Shown: in pieces, positions 1 through 7,346 of the stretch | Position numbering within the stretch: the first letter of the stretch is position 1 | Layout of the letters: each line of letters opens with the position of its first letter | Assembly: GCA_029260615.1 (NCBI GenBank) | Contig: JAJDCX010000005.1 | Span: 62,001 to 126,000 of the forward strand | Direction of reading: 5' to 3' | Length of the DNA: 64,000 nt | Source: Phycisphaeraceae bacterium | Lineage (GTDB): Bacteria > Planctomycetota > Phycisphaerae > Phycisphaerales > Phycisphaeraceae | The notes under the pieces: model-generated | Databases searched by the model: none | What the model saw: only the letters and a program-made list of their open reading frames with translations | What the model was told of the DNA's origin: nothing | Program-made: the position numbers and the translations under genes

Positions 1-173
1 ATATTCATCGGCCCGCCCATGGATACAACACCATCGACGTCATCCAGATCAACCGGGACGGCGTCACCTGCGTAAAGACGGATGACCCTCAGTTGATGGC
101 CGTGATCTCGCAGGGTCTGACCCAGGCGGGCAGAGGTTTCCATCGCGTGGTGTTCAAGGACGACGATCGCCAT
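1..173 (-). CDS. Class I glutamine amidotransferase-like protein, N-terminal fragment
   Basis: Minus-strand frame that starts at ATG 173 and runs off the left edge, so only the first 57 residues are present. The visible peptide begins MAIVVLEHHAMETSARLG and ends in GVVSMGGPMNI. The GGPMN turn after a Rossmann-like beta strand is characteristic of stand-alone class I glutamine amidotransferases (GuaA-N-like), where it precedes the nucleophile elbow. The catalytic Cys and His lie outside the window. GGAG about 8 bases upstream (around 181-184) supports the start. The gene diverges from the QueC-like gene; the two starts are 118 bp apart. Function beyond amidotransferase family is unknown. Confidence 0.72.
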   Translation of the reverse strand, partial: MAIVVLEHHAMETSARLGQTLRDHGHQLRVIRLYAGDAVPVDLDDVDGVVSMGGPMN

Positions 174-291
174 GCCTGGGGCTCCTGTAGGGGTTTGATT
201 TCCGGTGCGAAAGGGATTCTACACGGATGCGCCGGCATCGGGGAGCCGTGGGTTCTCACGCGCGGTGAGGCCGGTGGCCGATAATAGGTCC

Positions 292-933
292 ATGCCTAAC
301 CCACACGCCCTCATCCTGCACAGCGGTGGCCTGCGGAGCCTCGTAGCGACCGCCCTGGCCATCGAAAACGACAGCAAGACCCGGCTGTCCCTGCTTTTTG
401 TCAACGACGGCCGGGACAACACCCACCACCGCCAGGACTATACCCACCGCCAGTCCGAGCACTTCGCGATTGCCCGTGTCCATACGATCGACCTGCCACA
501 CCTCTACGGCCACGGATTGGGCAAGGGGCCCGAAGGCGAACCGATGGGGGCCCTGGTCGCCCCACAGATATTGCTGGCAGCGCTGGGTTGTGCCCGGTAT
601 CAGCAAGCAAGCCAGGTCATCTGGCCGGCATCGTATGACGGTGATGTCAGGTTTGTGGCAAGGGCAACGGAACAAACCATGCTCGCGGATCAGTCAAGTG
701 ACTACGACCAGGGCGACTCGCCACGGATCGACACGCCGTTACTTGAGTTGACCGATCGGCAGGTGGTTGAGCTGGGTGAAGAGCTTAAAGTCCCCTGGAA
801 CCTGTCGTGGTCGTGCCTGGGTTCCGCGGAAATCCACTGCAGGGCGTGCCCGGGCTGCCGACGTCGCAAAGCGGCGTTCACCTCAGCCGGCATCATCGAC
901 CCGGTTGAAAAACCGGCGAACGCAGTGTTTTGA
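292..933 (+). CDS. QueC-like PP-loop protein with altered nucleotide motif
   Basis: Protein of 213 residues related to 7-cyano-7-deazaguanine synthase (QueC), which makes preQ0 for queuosine or archaeosine. The N-terminal PP-loop reads HSGGLRSLV, where QueC proteins have SGGxDS; the Asp is replaced by Arg. The C-terminal four-Cys zinc site is intact: WSC, then C-RA-C-PG-C followed by RRRKAAF, at about residues 179-198. ATG 292 is chosen because it sits just before the first beta strand; the longer upstream frame has no recognisable sequence. No other queuosine gene is near. It could be a diverged preQ0 synthase or a PP-loop enzyme with another substrate; family is fairly sure, activity is not. 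Confidence 0.72.
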   Translation: MPNPHALILHSGGLRSLVATALAIENDSKTRLSLLFVNDGRDNTHHRQDYTHRQSEHFAIARVHTIDLPHLYGHGLGKGPEGEPMGALVAPQILLAALGCARYQQASQVIWPASYDGDVRFVARATEQTMLADQSSDYDQGDSPRIDTPLLELTDRQVVELGEELKVPWNLSWSCLGSAEIHCRACPGCRRRKAAFTSAGIIDPVEKPANAVF

Positions 934-1098
934 AAATTTCCCGGAATGTTCTGGGGAGTAAGTAGTACTACTACAGTAATGACAATGGATCGTTAAACCA
1001 CAAACGTTGCCCCGCACCAAGTTGCTTGTTACCTGAATCTGCCCGTTGAATACATGGATATCCCGTGTACTCAAAACGGTACGCCCTTAAGCCAGACG

Positions 1099-1764
1099 CT
1101 ACCAGCGGACACCCTCTTGGGTCTCTGGCTTAACGAATTCTTCGAGGCGATCTTCGATCAGTTCATCTCGGTTTTCAGCCCGCTGTTGTAGCTGGTCTTG
1201 CAACTCTTCGATCCGTCCCTCCAGCTTCATCAGCTCGTGCTCGCGGATTTCTTGCCTGACATCAAAGTGGTCCGCAACAATCCCTTCCAAAACCGCCAAC
1301 TCCGCAGCGGCCAGTTCGTCGTCTCCCACACGTTGCGCCTCGTGAAGCCGACGGGCGCTCTGCTGGGATTGCCTGCTCAACGCGAGGTCTTTGATCCGCA
1401 GGTCGAACCCCTCGGGGTCGTATCGGCGCATCGCCAGAAACCGCCCAAGGTTGGGGAAGTTTTCATGCAATGCACGCCCGACCCGTTCGGGGTTTTCATC
1501 GAGGTGTTTCGCAAGTTTGTCCGCTTTTTCAGGGTCAATCTTACGCAGCACCTCCAAGGCGTCACGCACCTGCTGCTCATTCATCGGTGGCCCGTGGCCG
1601 CGATTCCATTTCGGGTGAATGGGCCTATCACCCTCGACTTGCTGGTCCTGATCCGATGCTGGTGGGGGCGGCGAGGAGCCGGGGGAATCGGGGGCTTGGG
1701 CTGTGACCCAGAGGCTTGCCGAAAGAACCAGCAGGGCCGCCAGCGGTATGCTTGCCAATCTCAT
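1099..1764 (-). CDS. Exported Glu/Arg-rich protein of a sigma-factor operon
   Basis: 221-residue protein I cannot assign to a named family. It opens with a clear signal peptide (MRLASIPLAALLVLSASLWV, cleavage near TAQA), followed by a Pro/Ser/Asp-rich linker and about 150 residues of charged amphipathic helix ending in a probable coiled coil (residues about 165-215). ATG 1764 is preferred over longer starts because of the signal peptide and the GGAAAGG ribosome site 8-14 bases upstream. It lies 38 bp after the anti-sigma-like gene, as third gene of the sigma operon. The helical, periplasmic design recalls CpxP/Spy-type sensors, but I see no LTxxQ motif, so that is only an analogy. Confidence 0.7.
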   Translation of the reverse strand: MRLASIPLAALLVLSASLWVTAQAPDSPGSSPPPPASDQDQQVEGDRPIHPKWNRGHGPPMNEQQVRDALEVLRKIDPEKADKLAKHLDENPERVGRALHENFPNLGRFLAMRRYDPEGFDLRIKDLALSRQSQQSARRLHEAQRVGDDELAAAELAVLEGIVADHFDVRQEIREHELMKLEGRIEELQDQLQQRAENRDELIEDRLEEFVKPETQEGVRW

Positions 1765-1802
1765 CACGGTGACCTTTCCAGTGTAGACCGTTGACCCAAG
1801 GC

Positions 1803-2366
1803 TTAGAACAACGCCGATCCGTCCGACCAAAGGAACAGTGTATCGTCGCTGAACCGCTGGACCTCCAAGCCCGCGACCGCCTGGCCAATCAAACTGTTGG
1901 TGTCCTGCCCAGCTGCGTCCCAGGCGTCTTCTGTACTCACCAGTTCAACCCGCAAAGCAAACCTATCGATTTGTTCGTCGATCAACGTGTTACCCGGCTC
2001 GATCGCGCGGTCGAGGGCCTGAAGCTCGGGACCGATCTGTGCAAAAAATTCGTCTGTTTCAATCGGCGGGGCCTGGTTGTGTGTCATGACCACCGCAACC
2101 ACCCCGGCCCCGGCAACGATCGCTACCACAGCAGCAACACGCAACATCGTCGGGCCGATCCGCGCAAGCACGGGACGCTGGCCCAGCATGGGCAACGTCT
2201 GCTCAACAATCCGCTGCGCCAAGTCAGGGTCCGCTGCCGACATGCCGGTTGATAGCACCTCATCCAGCAGCGCGTCCAGTTGCGGATCGGTCTGCGTCAG
2301 GTCGGTGCCGTTTGAGTCGTATTGTTCTTTGGGTGTGTCCATCATCGTTGTCCGCTTCCGCGTCAT
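1803..2366 (-). CDS. Putative anti-sigma factor, single-pass membrane protein
   Basis: 187 residues. An acidic cytoplasmic part (residues 1-70, Asp/Gln/Leu-rich) is followed by one membrane segment (about 73-93, PTMLRVAAVVAIVAGAGVVA) and a periplasmic domain of about 90 residues. Its start ATG overlaps the stop of the ECF sigma gene in an ATGA, so translation is probably coupled. Position and topology are those of an anti-sigma factor acting on the upstream-encoded sigma, but no HxxxCxxC zinc anti-sigma motif is present. An internal ATG seven codons downstream is an alternative start. Regulation of the sigma is inferred from context only. Confidence 0.7.
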   Translation of the reverse strand: MTRKRTTMMDTPKEQYDSNGTDLTQTDPQLDALLDEVLSTGMSAADPDLAQRIVEQTLPMLGQRPVLARIGPTMLRVAAVVAIVAGAGVVAVVMTHNQAPPIETDEFFAQIGPELQALDRAIEPGNTLIDEQIDRFALRVELVSTEDAWDAAGQDTNSLIGQAVAGLEVQRFSDDTLFLWSDGSALF

Positions 2367-3037
2367 GCCATCCGTGTCGCTTGGGTGCTGTCCTTATCCT
2401 GATCGTTCGTGTCTTGGGTCATCAGCTTCTTAAGTTTTCCAAGCGCCCGGTGTCCTCTTGACAGGACCGTGCCCAGGGGCTGTTCGAGTGTGTCGGCGAT
2501 CTGGGCGAAACTCAGGCCCGCGCTGTGTCGCAGGTGGATGATCTCTCGGTCGGCCGGGCTCAACTGCTGGATCGCCGAATGCAGGCGTTGGATTTGCTCG
2601 GCCTTAATAACTTCCGCAGCCGGGTCTGCCGAGGGGGAGGGGCCACCGGACACGATCGTCTGCTGCACGGCCGACCAGGACCCCGTCTTTTCATCACGCC
2701 CGCTACTGGCACCCGGGCCCATGTCGGTCGGCTTCGCCTGACGCTTTCGCCGCCGCATCTCATCCCGCAGGCCGTTCATCGCGATCCGAAATAACCAGGC
2801 ATCAAACCGACCGATCTCCTTATAACCGCCCTGGCTATGATTGATCTTTTTGACGACTTTAACGAACGCTTCCTGCGTTAATTCTTCCGCTAACTCTTTA
2901 TCTCGACACTGGTTAACTAACAATCCATAGACCCGGGAACTGTAGCTTTCGACCAACATACACCAAGCCTCGGCATCGCCCTGGGCCGCCCGCCTAAGCA
3001 CTTGTTCTATAGGCAATTCCAACGGCTTTCGGCCCAT
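2363..3037 (-). CDS. ECF-type RNA polymerase sigma factor
   Basis: 224-residue sigma-70 family protein. Region 2 covers residues about 25-95 (Y..RVYGLLVNQCRDKELAEELTQEAFVKV, then GRFDAWLFRIAMNGLRDEMRRRKR). A variable Ser/Gly-rich linker of about 45 residues is followed by region 4 (about 155-205), with SPADREIIHLRHSAGLSFAQIADTLEQP and a helix-turn-helix ending GTVLSRGHRALGKLKK. It directs RNA polymerase to a stress or envelope regulon. GAGGAG about 6 bases before the ATG supports the start. First gene of an operon with the anti-sigma-like and exported proteins, divergent from the phosphoesterase gene. Confidence 0.92.
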   Translation of the reverse strand: MGRKPLELPIEQVLRRAAQGDAEAWCMLVESYSSRVYGLLVNQCRDKELAEELTQEAFVKVVKKINHSQGGYKEIGRFDAWLFRIAMNGLRDEMRRRKRQAKPTDMGPGASSGRDEKTGSWSAVQQTIVSGGPSPSADPAAEVIKAEQIQRLHSAIQQLSPADREIIHLRHSAGLSFAQIADTLEQPLGTVLSRGHRALGKLKKLMTQDTNDQDKDSTQATRMA

Positions 3038-3080
3038 GTATGCTCCTCAAGCCAAACGTCCGAACCCCCCGATTATTGCC

Positions 3081-3110
3081 ATTATGCCCGGATTTACCCA
3101 GACACAAAAA
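3081..3110 (-). promoter_or_regulatory. Possible promoter of the ECF sigma operon
   Basis: On the minus strand, TTTTTG (3110-3105) is followed after 18 bp by CATAAT (3086-3081), about 45 bases before the sigma-factor ATG. The -10 match is fair and the -35 weak. ECF operons are often autoregulated, which would need a different consensus; none could be recognised here. Confidence 0.28.
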
Positions 3111-3168
3111 CCGCCACCGCCTGGCCCTGACTCGCAGACACCGAACCGATGGCCCATACTGGCGGGCT

Positions 3169-4056
3169 ATGCCCCAAGACCCCAGCACCTGCGAACCGGA
3201 CCTGCGCGACGCCCAGGCCGTGGCTGACCTCTTCACCCGCGCCGCCAAAGCCAACCTGCAGACTCCCGGGCGGGCCGGGGCCGTGGTGGACCTCAACGAC
3301 ACCGGCAGCCTGCTGATGACCGGCGACCTCCACGACAACGCCCAGAACTACCAACGGCTACTCAAACTCGCCCGCCTCGATGCAGACCCAACCAACCGGA
3401 TCATCTTCCACGAAGTGATCCACGGCCCGGATCTGGTTAACGGCATGGACCTCTCGGTCAGGATGCTGGCGCGCGTCGCGGCGATGAAATGCCGATACCC
3501 CGACCAGGTCCATGTGATGCAATCCAACCACGAGTTGGCCCAACTGCGCAACGAAGGCATCCTCAAGGAAGGCCGAGACACCATCGAGAGCTTCGATGAC
3601 GGCGTCGAGTTTATGTTTGGCCATCAAGCCGATGCCGTCCGTGACACGATGAACAGCTACCTAAGCAGCCTGCCCTTGGCGGTGCGGTGCGCCAACGGTG
3701 TCTTCTGCAGCCACAGCATCCCCTCGAACAGCAAGATGAGGCGTTTCGATCCAGCCGTCATCGACCGCGTCCCGACCCAGCAGGACCTGTCCGAGAAAGG
3801 CGATGTGTATCACATGGTCTGGGGACGAAACCAGAAGCAAGAGACGGCCGACACTCTGGCCAAAGCCTGGGCCTGCAAGCAGTTTGTGATGGGACACCAG
3901 CCCGCAGAGATGGGGTTCGAGCCGATCCAAGACACCATGCTTGTCCTCGCTTCAGACCACAGCCACGGCGTCGCCTTGCCCATTAACCTCTCCCGATCCT
4001 ACGACCAGGAACAACTGATTGAGGCGATCATCCCCCTGGCGTCGATCGCAATATAA
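3169..4056 (+). CDS. Calcineurin-like metallophosphoesterase
   Basis: 295 residues. The metal-binding blocks of the calcineurin-like phosphoesterase fold are visible: GDLHDN (about residue 49), a diverged second block near NRIIFHEVIHG, SNHE in place of GNHE (about 121), and FVMGHQP (about 243) with a later SDHSHG. Such enzymes hydrolyse phosphomonoesters or diesters with two bound metal ions in the cytoplasm. I chose ATG 3169, which begins MPQDPSTCEPDL; the 43 codons upstream are Arg/His/Pro-rich and overlap the divergent sigma promoter. Substrate unknown. The S for G in GNHE is a small deviation. Confidence 0.8.
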   Translation: MPQDPSTCEPDLRDAQAVADLFTRAAKANLQTPGRAGAVVDLNDTGSLLMTGDLHDNAQNYQRLLKLARLDADPTNRIIFHEVIHGPDLVNGMDLSVRMLARVAAMKCRYPDQVHVMQSNHELAQLRNEGILKEGRDTIESFDDGVEFMFGHQADAVRDTMNSYLSSLPLAVRCANGVFCSHSIPSNSKMRRFDPAVIDRVPTQQDLSEKGDVYHMVWGRNQKQETADTLAKAWACKQFVMGHQPAEMGFEPIQDTMLVLASDHSHGVALPINLSRSYDQEQLIEAIIPLASIAI

Positions 4057-4106
4057 ATAGGTGACCTGAATTACAGGAATGTCCCACACCCGATGGAACT
4101 TAGCGC

Positions 4107-4112
4107 TATAAT
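4107..4112 (+). promoter_or_regulatory. -10 element upstream of the Cys-rich lipoprotein gene
   Basis: A perfect TATAAT 40 bases before the lipoprotein ATG, in an otherwise GC-rich leader. No convincing -35 box lies 16-18 bp upstream, so an activator may be needed. It would drive the lipoprotein and perhaps sodC. Confidence 0.42.
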
Positions 4113-4151
4113 GGCGTCTCGCTTTAACCGTACCCCAAGGAAACAAAGATC

Positions 4152-4466
4152 ATGACCAGAGTCCTTCTGCTAGTAGTTTTCACCCTGACCCTGACCCTCG
4201 GCTGCTCAAACAAAACCGACAGCAAAGCCGACTGCGGGACACGTTGTGACAAGCCCCGTTGCGCCCAGGTTAAGGCTAAATGTGAGACTCAAAACGACAA
4301 GTCCAACTGCCCCAAGACTGCCACCGACAAAGGCGACGGTGCGACCAAGTGCGGCAAATCACTTTGTCCTAAGACCAAAACTGACAAGCGTAACTGCGGA
4401 ACCCAATGCAAAACCAAATGTGAAACTAAGTCTGTCAAGCCCAGTTCCACTCCGCCCGCGGAATAA
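4152..4466 (+). CDS. Small cysteine-rich lipoprotein
   Basis: 104 residues. Residues 1-17 form a lipoprotein signal ending in the lipobox LTLGC, so Cys18 would be lipidated and the protein anchored in a membrane. The mature part holds ten further cysteines in Lys/Asp/Thr-rich spacers, in imperfect repeats of the form Cx3C or Cx(3-6)C separated by K/T/D-rich linkers. This resembles metal-binding or redox-buffering proteins, but I recognise no family. AAGGAAA about 7 bases upstream fits the start. It is followed after 59 bp by sodC on the same strand, suggesting a role in metal or oxidant handling outside the cytoplasm (inference). Confidence 0.7.
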   Translation: MTRVLLLVVFTLTLTLGCSNKTDSKADCGTRCDKPRCAQVKAKCETQNDKSNCPKTATDKGDGATKCGKSLCPKTKTDKRNCGTQCKTKCETKSVKPSSTPPAE

Positions 4467-4525
4467 TCTCCATTGACACCTGCGCCTTTGAACCACCCGA
4501 TCAAGCCCCAATGAAAGGCAGACCG

Positions 4526-5155
4526 ATGAAAAAAACACCCATCGCTTTGACCGTTGCTTTGTTATTCGCCCTGGCGTACACCGCAACCGCGATGCACCAT
4601 GAAGAAGGTGCCGCCACCCAATCGGCAACCCAACCCACCACCCAGCCAACAGCACAACCCGATGCCCACGCGCACGGCCACGCCACTATGATGGCCTCGA
4701 TCAACAGCGCGGTCGCCGTCATGGTCCCCACTGAAGACAGCACGGCCCACGGCACGGTACGCTTCCACCAGACCGACGACGGCGTCACCGTCACCGCCGA
4801 CATCGCCGGGCTCGAACCCGGCTCCACCCACGCAATCCACGTCCATCAATTCGGCGACATCACCGGTGCCCACGGCAAGTCTGCCGGCGGCCACTTCAAC
4901 CCGATGAGCCATGAACACGGGCTACCCGAACAAGATGCACGCCACGCAGGCGATCTGGGCAACCTCACCGCCGACGAAGCCGGCAACGCCCACTATGAAA
5001 TCACCGTCACCAATCTCTCCATCGCCGGCCTGAACAACCCCGTGATCGGCCGGGGCGTCATCGTCCACGCCATGGCAGACGACGGCGGCCAACCCACCGG
5101 CAACGCCGGCGCACGCATCGCCATGGGCGTCATCGGCATCGCCAAAAGCGAGTAA
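4526..5155 (+). CDS. sodC: Cu/Zn superoxide dismutase, exported
   Basis: 209 residues with signal peptide (MKKTPIALTVALLFALAYTA) and a His/Gln/Thr-rich linker before the SOD beta-barrel (about 55-209). It converts superoxide to oxygen and peroxide outside the cytoplasm. Metal ligands are all visible: HVH for copper, GGHFNP with the bridging His, HEHG and RHAGDLGN for zinc, and VIVHAMADD for the last copper His; the guiding Arg is in GNAGAR. The two cysteines of the conserved intramolecular disulfide are missing: the loop before SAGGHF has none and the C-terminal ACGVIG motif reads AMGVIG. Start ATG 4526 follows AAAGG; an ATG five codons earlier overlaps that site. Confidence 0.93.
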   Translation: MKKTPIALTVALLFALAYTATAMHHEEGAATQSATQPTTQPTAQPDAHAHGHATMMASINSAVAVMVPTEDSTAHGTVRFHQTDDGVTVTADIAGLEPGSTHAIHVHQFGDITGAHGKSAGGHFNPMSHEHGLPEQDARHAGDLGNLTADEAGNAHYEITVTNLSIAGLNNPVIGRGVIVHAMADDGGQPTGNAGARIAMGVIGIAKSE

Positions 5156-5188
5156 CACCCAAACTCTTTAACTATTCAACGCAACACC

Positions 5189-5216
5189 AGCGCCGCCTCA
5201 CCGGGCGGCGCTTTTT
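5189..5216 (+). terminator. Rho-independent terminator after sodC
   Basis: Nine-base-pair stem AGCGCCGCC / GGCGGCGCT with a six-base loop, followed by TTTTT (5212-5216). It lies between the convergent sodC and mtnA genes and overlaps the last codon of mtnA. Confidence 0.85.
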
Positions 5217-6288
5217 ATTGGGTAGACCCAACCACCGAGCGGACCTGTTCCGCATCCACCGGCCGAATCACACCTCGCTCGGTGATGATCGCGGTAATCA
5301 ACTCGGCGGCAGTGACATCAAATGCGGGGCTGTAAGTCTTCACGCCTTGCGGCGCGGTGCGGCTGCCAAATCCCTCGGTGATTTCCTCGGAAGAACGCAA
5401 CTCGATCGGGATCGCATCGCCATCGGAGATAGACATATCAAAGGTCGAACTGGGCGCGGCAACCAGGAAGGGAACACCATGATGTTTCGCCATAACCGCA
5501 AGAGGATAAGTCCCGATCTTGTTCGCGGCGTCGCCATTTGAAGCGATCCGGTCGGCACCGGTGATGACCACATCCACCTTCCCCTCACGCAAAACCTGTC
5601 CAGCCATGCCGTCACAGATCAGGGTGACGTCAATCCCCGCAGCGCCAAGTTCAAACACGGTCAGGCGTGCGCCTTGCAACAAGGGGCGGGTCTCGTCTGC
5701 GAAAACACGGATCGGCAGGCCACGCTGCTGAGCCAGATACATCGGCGAGGTCGCGGTCCCGATCCCCCCGGTCGCCAGTGCCCCGGCGTTGCAGTGGGTG
5801 AGCAGGGAAAGAGGCTTGAGGCTTGAGGCCTGAGGCTTGAGTTGTTGGATCAATTCTAGCGCATGTTCGCCGATGCGCTGGCACATCGCCGCGTCCTCGG
5901 CATGGATTATTTTGGCTTCATCAAGCAGCGCCTCGGGTGTACACGGCGTAACACGTTTCATCCGTTCGATCGCCCAGAACAGATTAACCGCGGTCGGCCG
6001 GCTGGTGGCGAGATGGTCGGCGGCCTTATCAAACTCGTCGCGCTGCGCCCCGATCACACACCCAAACGCCGCGGCGACCCCGATCGCCGGTGCGCCCCGG
6101 ACACTTAGCCGTTTGATCGCATCCCACACCGATTGCACATCTTTGCAATCCAGGTAAATCACCTCATTGGGCAACACCGTCTGGTCGAGCAGGCGAAGGT
6201 GACCGGTCTTCGCGTCACCGACCCATTCGATGTTGCGTGGGCCGGGGATAGGGACAAGCGGAGTATCAGTGGTTGGCATGAGGGACAT
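5215..6288 (-). CDS. mtnA: S-methyl-5-thioribose-1-phosphate isomerase
   Basis: 357 residues, the usual length. It isomerises methylthioribose-1-phosphate to the ribulose form in methionine salvage. Family blocks: SVRGAPAIGVAAAFG (about 62-76), LTHCNAGALATGGIGTA with the catalytic Cys (about 162), FADETRPLLQGARLT, VITGADRIASNGDAANKIGT with the catalytic Asp (about 243), and APSSTFD. The eIF2B-alpha-like fold covers the whole protein. A KPQASSLKPLS stretch just before the Cys block is encoded by four 7-bp direct repeats (5812-5841). Start at 6288 is one base after the stop of the upstream CPBP gene, so co-transcription is likely; ATG 6279 is an alternative. No other salvage gene is nearby. Confidence 0.93.
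   Translation of the reverse strand: MSLMPTTDTPLVPIPGPRNIEWVGDAKTGHLRLLDQTVLPNEVIYLDCKDVQSVWDAIKRLSVRGAPAIGVAAAFGCVIGAQRDEFDKAADHLATSRPTAVNLFWAIERMKRVTPCTPEALLDEAKIIHAEDAAMCQRIGEHALELIQQLKPQASSLKPLSLLTHCNAGALATGGIGTATSPMYLAQQRGLPIRVFADETRPLLQGARLTVFELGAAGIDVTLICDGMAGQVLREGKVDVVITGADRIASNGDAANKIGTYPLAVMAKHHGVPFLVAAPSSTFDMSISDGDAIPIELRSSEEITEGFGSRTAPQGVKTYSPAFDVTAAELITAIITERGVIRPVDAEQVRSVVGSTQ
5812..5841. repeat. Heptanucleotide tandem repeat inside mtnA
   Basis: Four head-to-tail copies of AGGCTTG (third copy AGGCCTG) plus two bases of a fifth. They encode the linker before the active-site Cys block of MtnA. The unit is not a multiple of three, so gain or loss of one copy would shift the frame. 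Confidence 0.85.
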
Positions 6289-6289
6289 T

Positions 6290-7177
6290 CTATGAAGTTA
6301 CTTCCGTAGGCAGCGAGCTACCCAGCGCGACAGCGATATTCAACGCGTTAAACCCGATATGCACAAAAATCCCCGGCCAAAGGCTCCCGGACCGTTCGTA
6401 CAACCAGCCTAAGACAAGCCCAAGCACGAACAACCCCGGGAGGGCTTGCCAGTTTTCAAACGTTGCTAAGTTTGCGTGGATCATCGCGAAGACCCCTGCC
6501 GCCACCAGCACAATGCTCCAACGCCGCCCCTCGCCGAGGACTTCGCCCATGACCGACTGGATCAGCCCACGGAATATCCCCTCTTCAAGAATCGGGGCCA
6601 CAAGCACAGCCGAGGCGATAAGCATCATCGAACCAACCTGTGAATCCGAATCCACCAACGCCTTGAGCATCGGGTGAGCAAGCACCGGCGCTTGCTGCCC
6701 AAACCATTCGCCCAGGATCACCGCCGACTGGATCGTGGCCATGACCAGAATGACCGCCACGAAAAACCCCGCCACGCCCCACGCCAGATCACGCAGGGGT
6801 TTCCTGGGGATCGCCCCGATCAACCACAGTCCACCCAACCCTCGGGGCCCAGAACTTACACGCCACAACAGGTACAACACTGGGATAAGTTGCCCCGCCG
6901 CCTGCCCCATCAGGATATTCCCAGCATAAGTAACCGTGTCCAGATCCACAGCACCGGATGCGTCCGCCTGACCCGAGTCGGTGGATATAGATATCAACAA
7001 GCCAACCACCGACGGGCCCAGGATCATCAGCCCCAACGCGATCAGCAGGTCCGCGGGGACAAGACCCGCCCGCCGTGAAGGCCCGGCATCCAGCGCATCA
7101 CGCCTGAAACACCCCCGCCATGCAAGCACCGCTAACACCACCGGGCCGAGGATGAGAATAATGTGGGGAAGTTCCAT
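6290..7177 (-). CDS. CPBP (CAAX/Abi) family intramembrane metalloprotease
   Basis: 295 residues with about eight hydrophobic segments. The CPBP signature is complete: EEGIFRGLIQ (EExxxR motif, about 195-204), FAMIHANLATF with the second zinc-site His (about 227), and FVHIGFNALNI with the last His (about 277). Family members are membrane proteases or bacteriocin self-immunity proteins. ATG 7177 begins directly with the first membrane helix (PHIILILGPVVLAVLAW). It is followed after one base by mtnA, which seems a chance operon partner. Substrate unknown. Confidence 0.88.
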   Translation of the reverse strand: MELPHIILILGPVVLAVLAWRGCFRRDALDAGPSRRAGLVPADLLIALGLMILGPSVVGLLISISTDSGQADASGAVDLDTVTYAGNILMGQAAGQLIPVLYLLWRVSSGPRGLGGLWLIGAIPRKPLRDLAWGVAGFFVAVILVMATIQSAVILGEWFGQQAPVLAHPMLKALVDSDSQVGSMMLIASAVLVAPILEEGIFRGLIQSVMGEVLGEGRRWSIVLVAAGVFAMIHANLATFENWQALPGLFVLGLVLGWLYERSGSLWPGIFVHIGFNALNIAVALGSSLPTEVTS

Positions 7178-7296
7178 CTACTTTGCCTGTCTCACACTAG
7201 CGTCATTGCCGCCGGCCTGAACCGGGTTAAAAAAACAGTCATCAGGGACTTTTAGGGGCGATTCGCAACCCGGGGGATTGCTACCGGGCGTTTTGG

Positions 7297-7312
7297 TCCC
7301 TAAGCTTAGGGA
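7297..7312. promoter_or_regulatory. Perfect 16-bp palindrome upstream of the helicase gene
   Basis: TCCCTAAGCTTAGGGA, self-complementary over all 16 bases and ending 34 bases before the SNF2 start codon. An 8-bp direct repeat GATTCGCA lies on either side (7259-7266 and 7311-7318). No T-run follows, so an operator is likelier than a terminator. Confidence 0.4.
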
Positions 7313-7346
7313 TTCGCACGGTTTTGTGTACTTTTACGAGTGAGAT

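Noticed and set aside
957-976. A small palindrome AGTAGTACTACT between the QueC-like gene and the exported protein gene, as a terminator.
   Set aside because: Too short a stem and no T-run.
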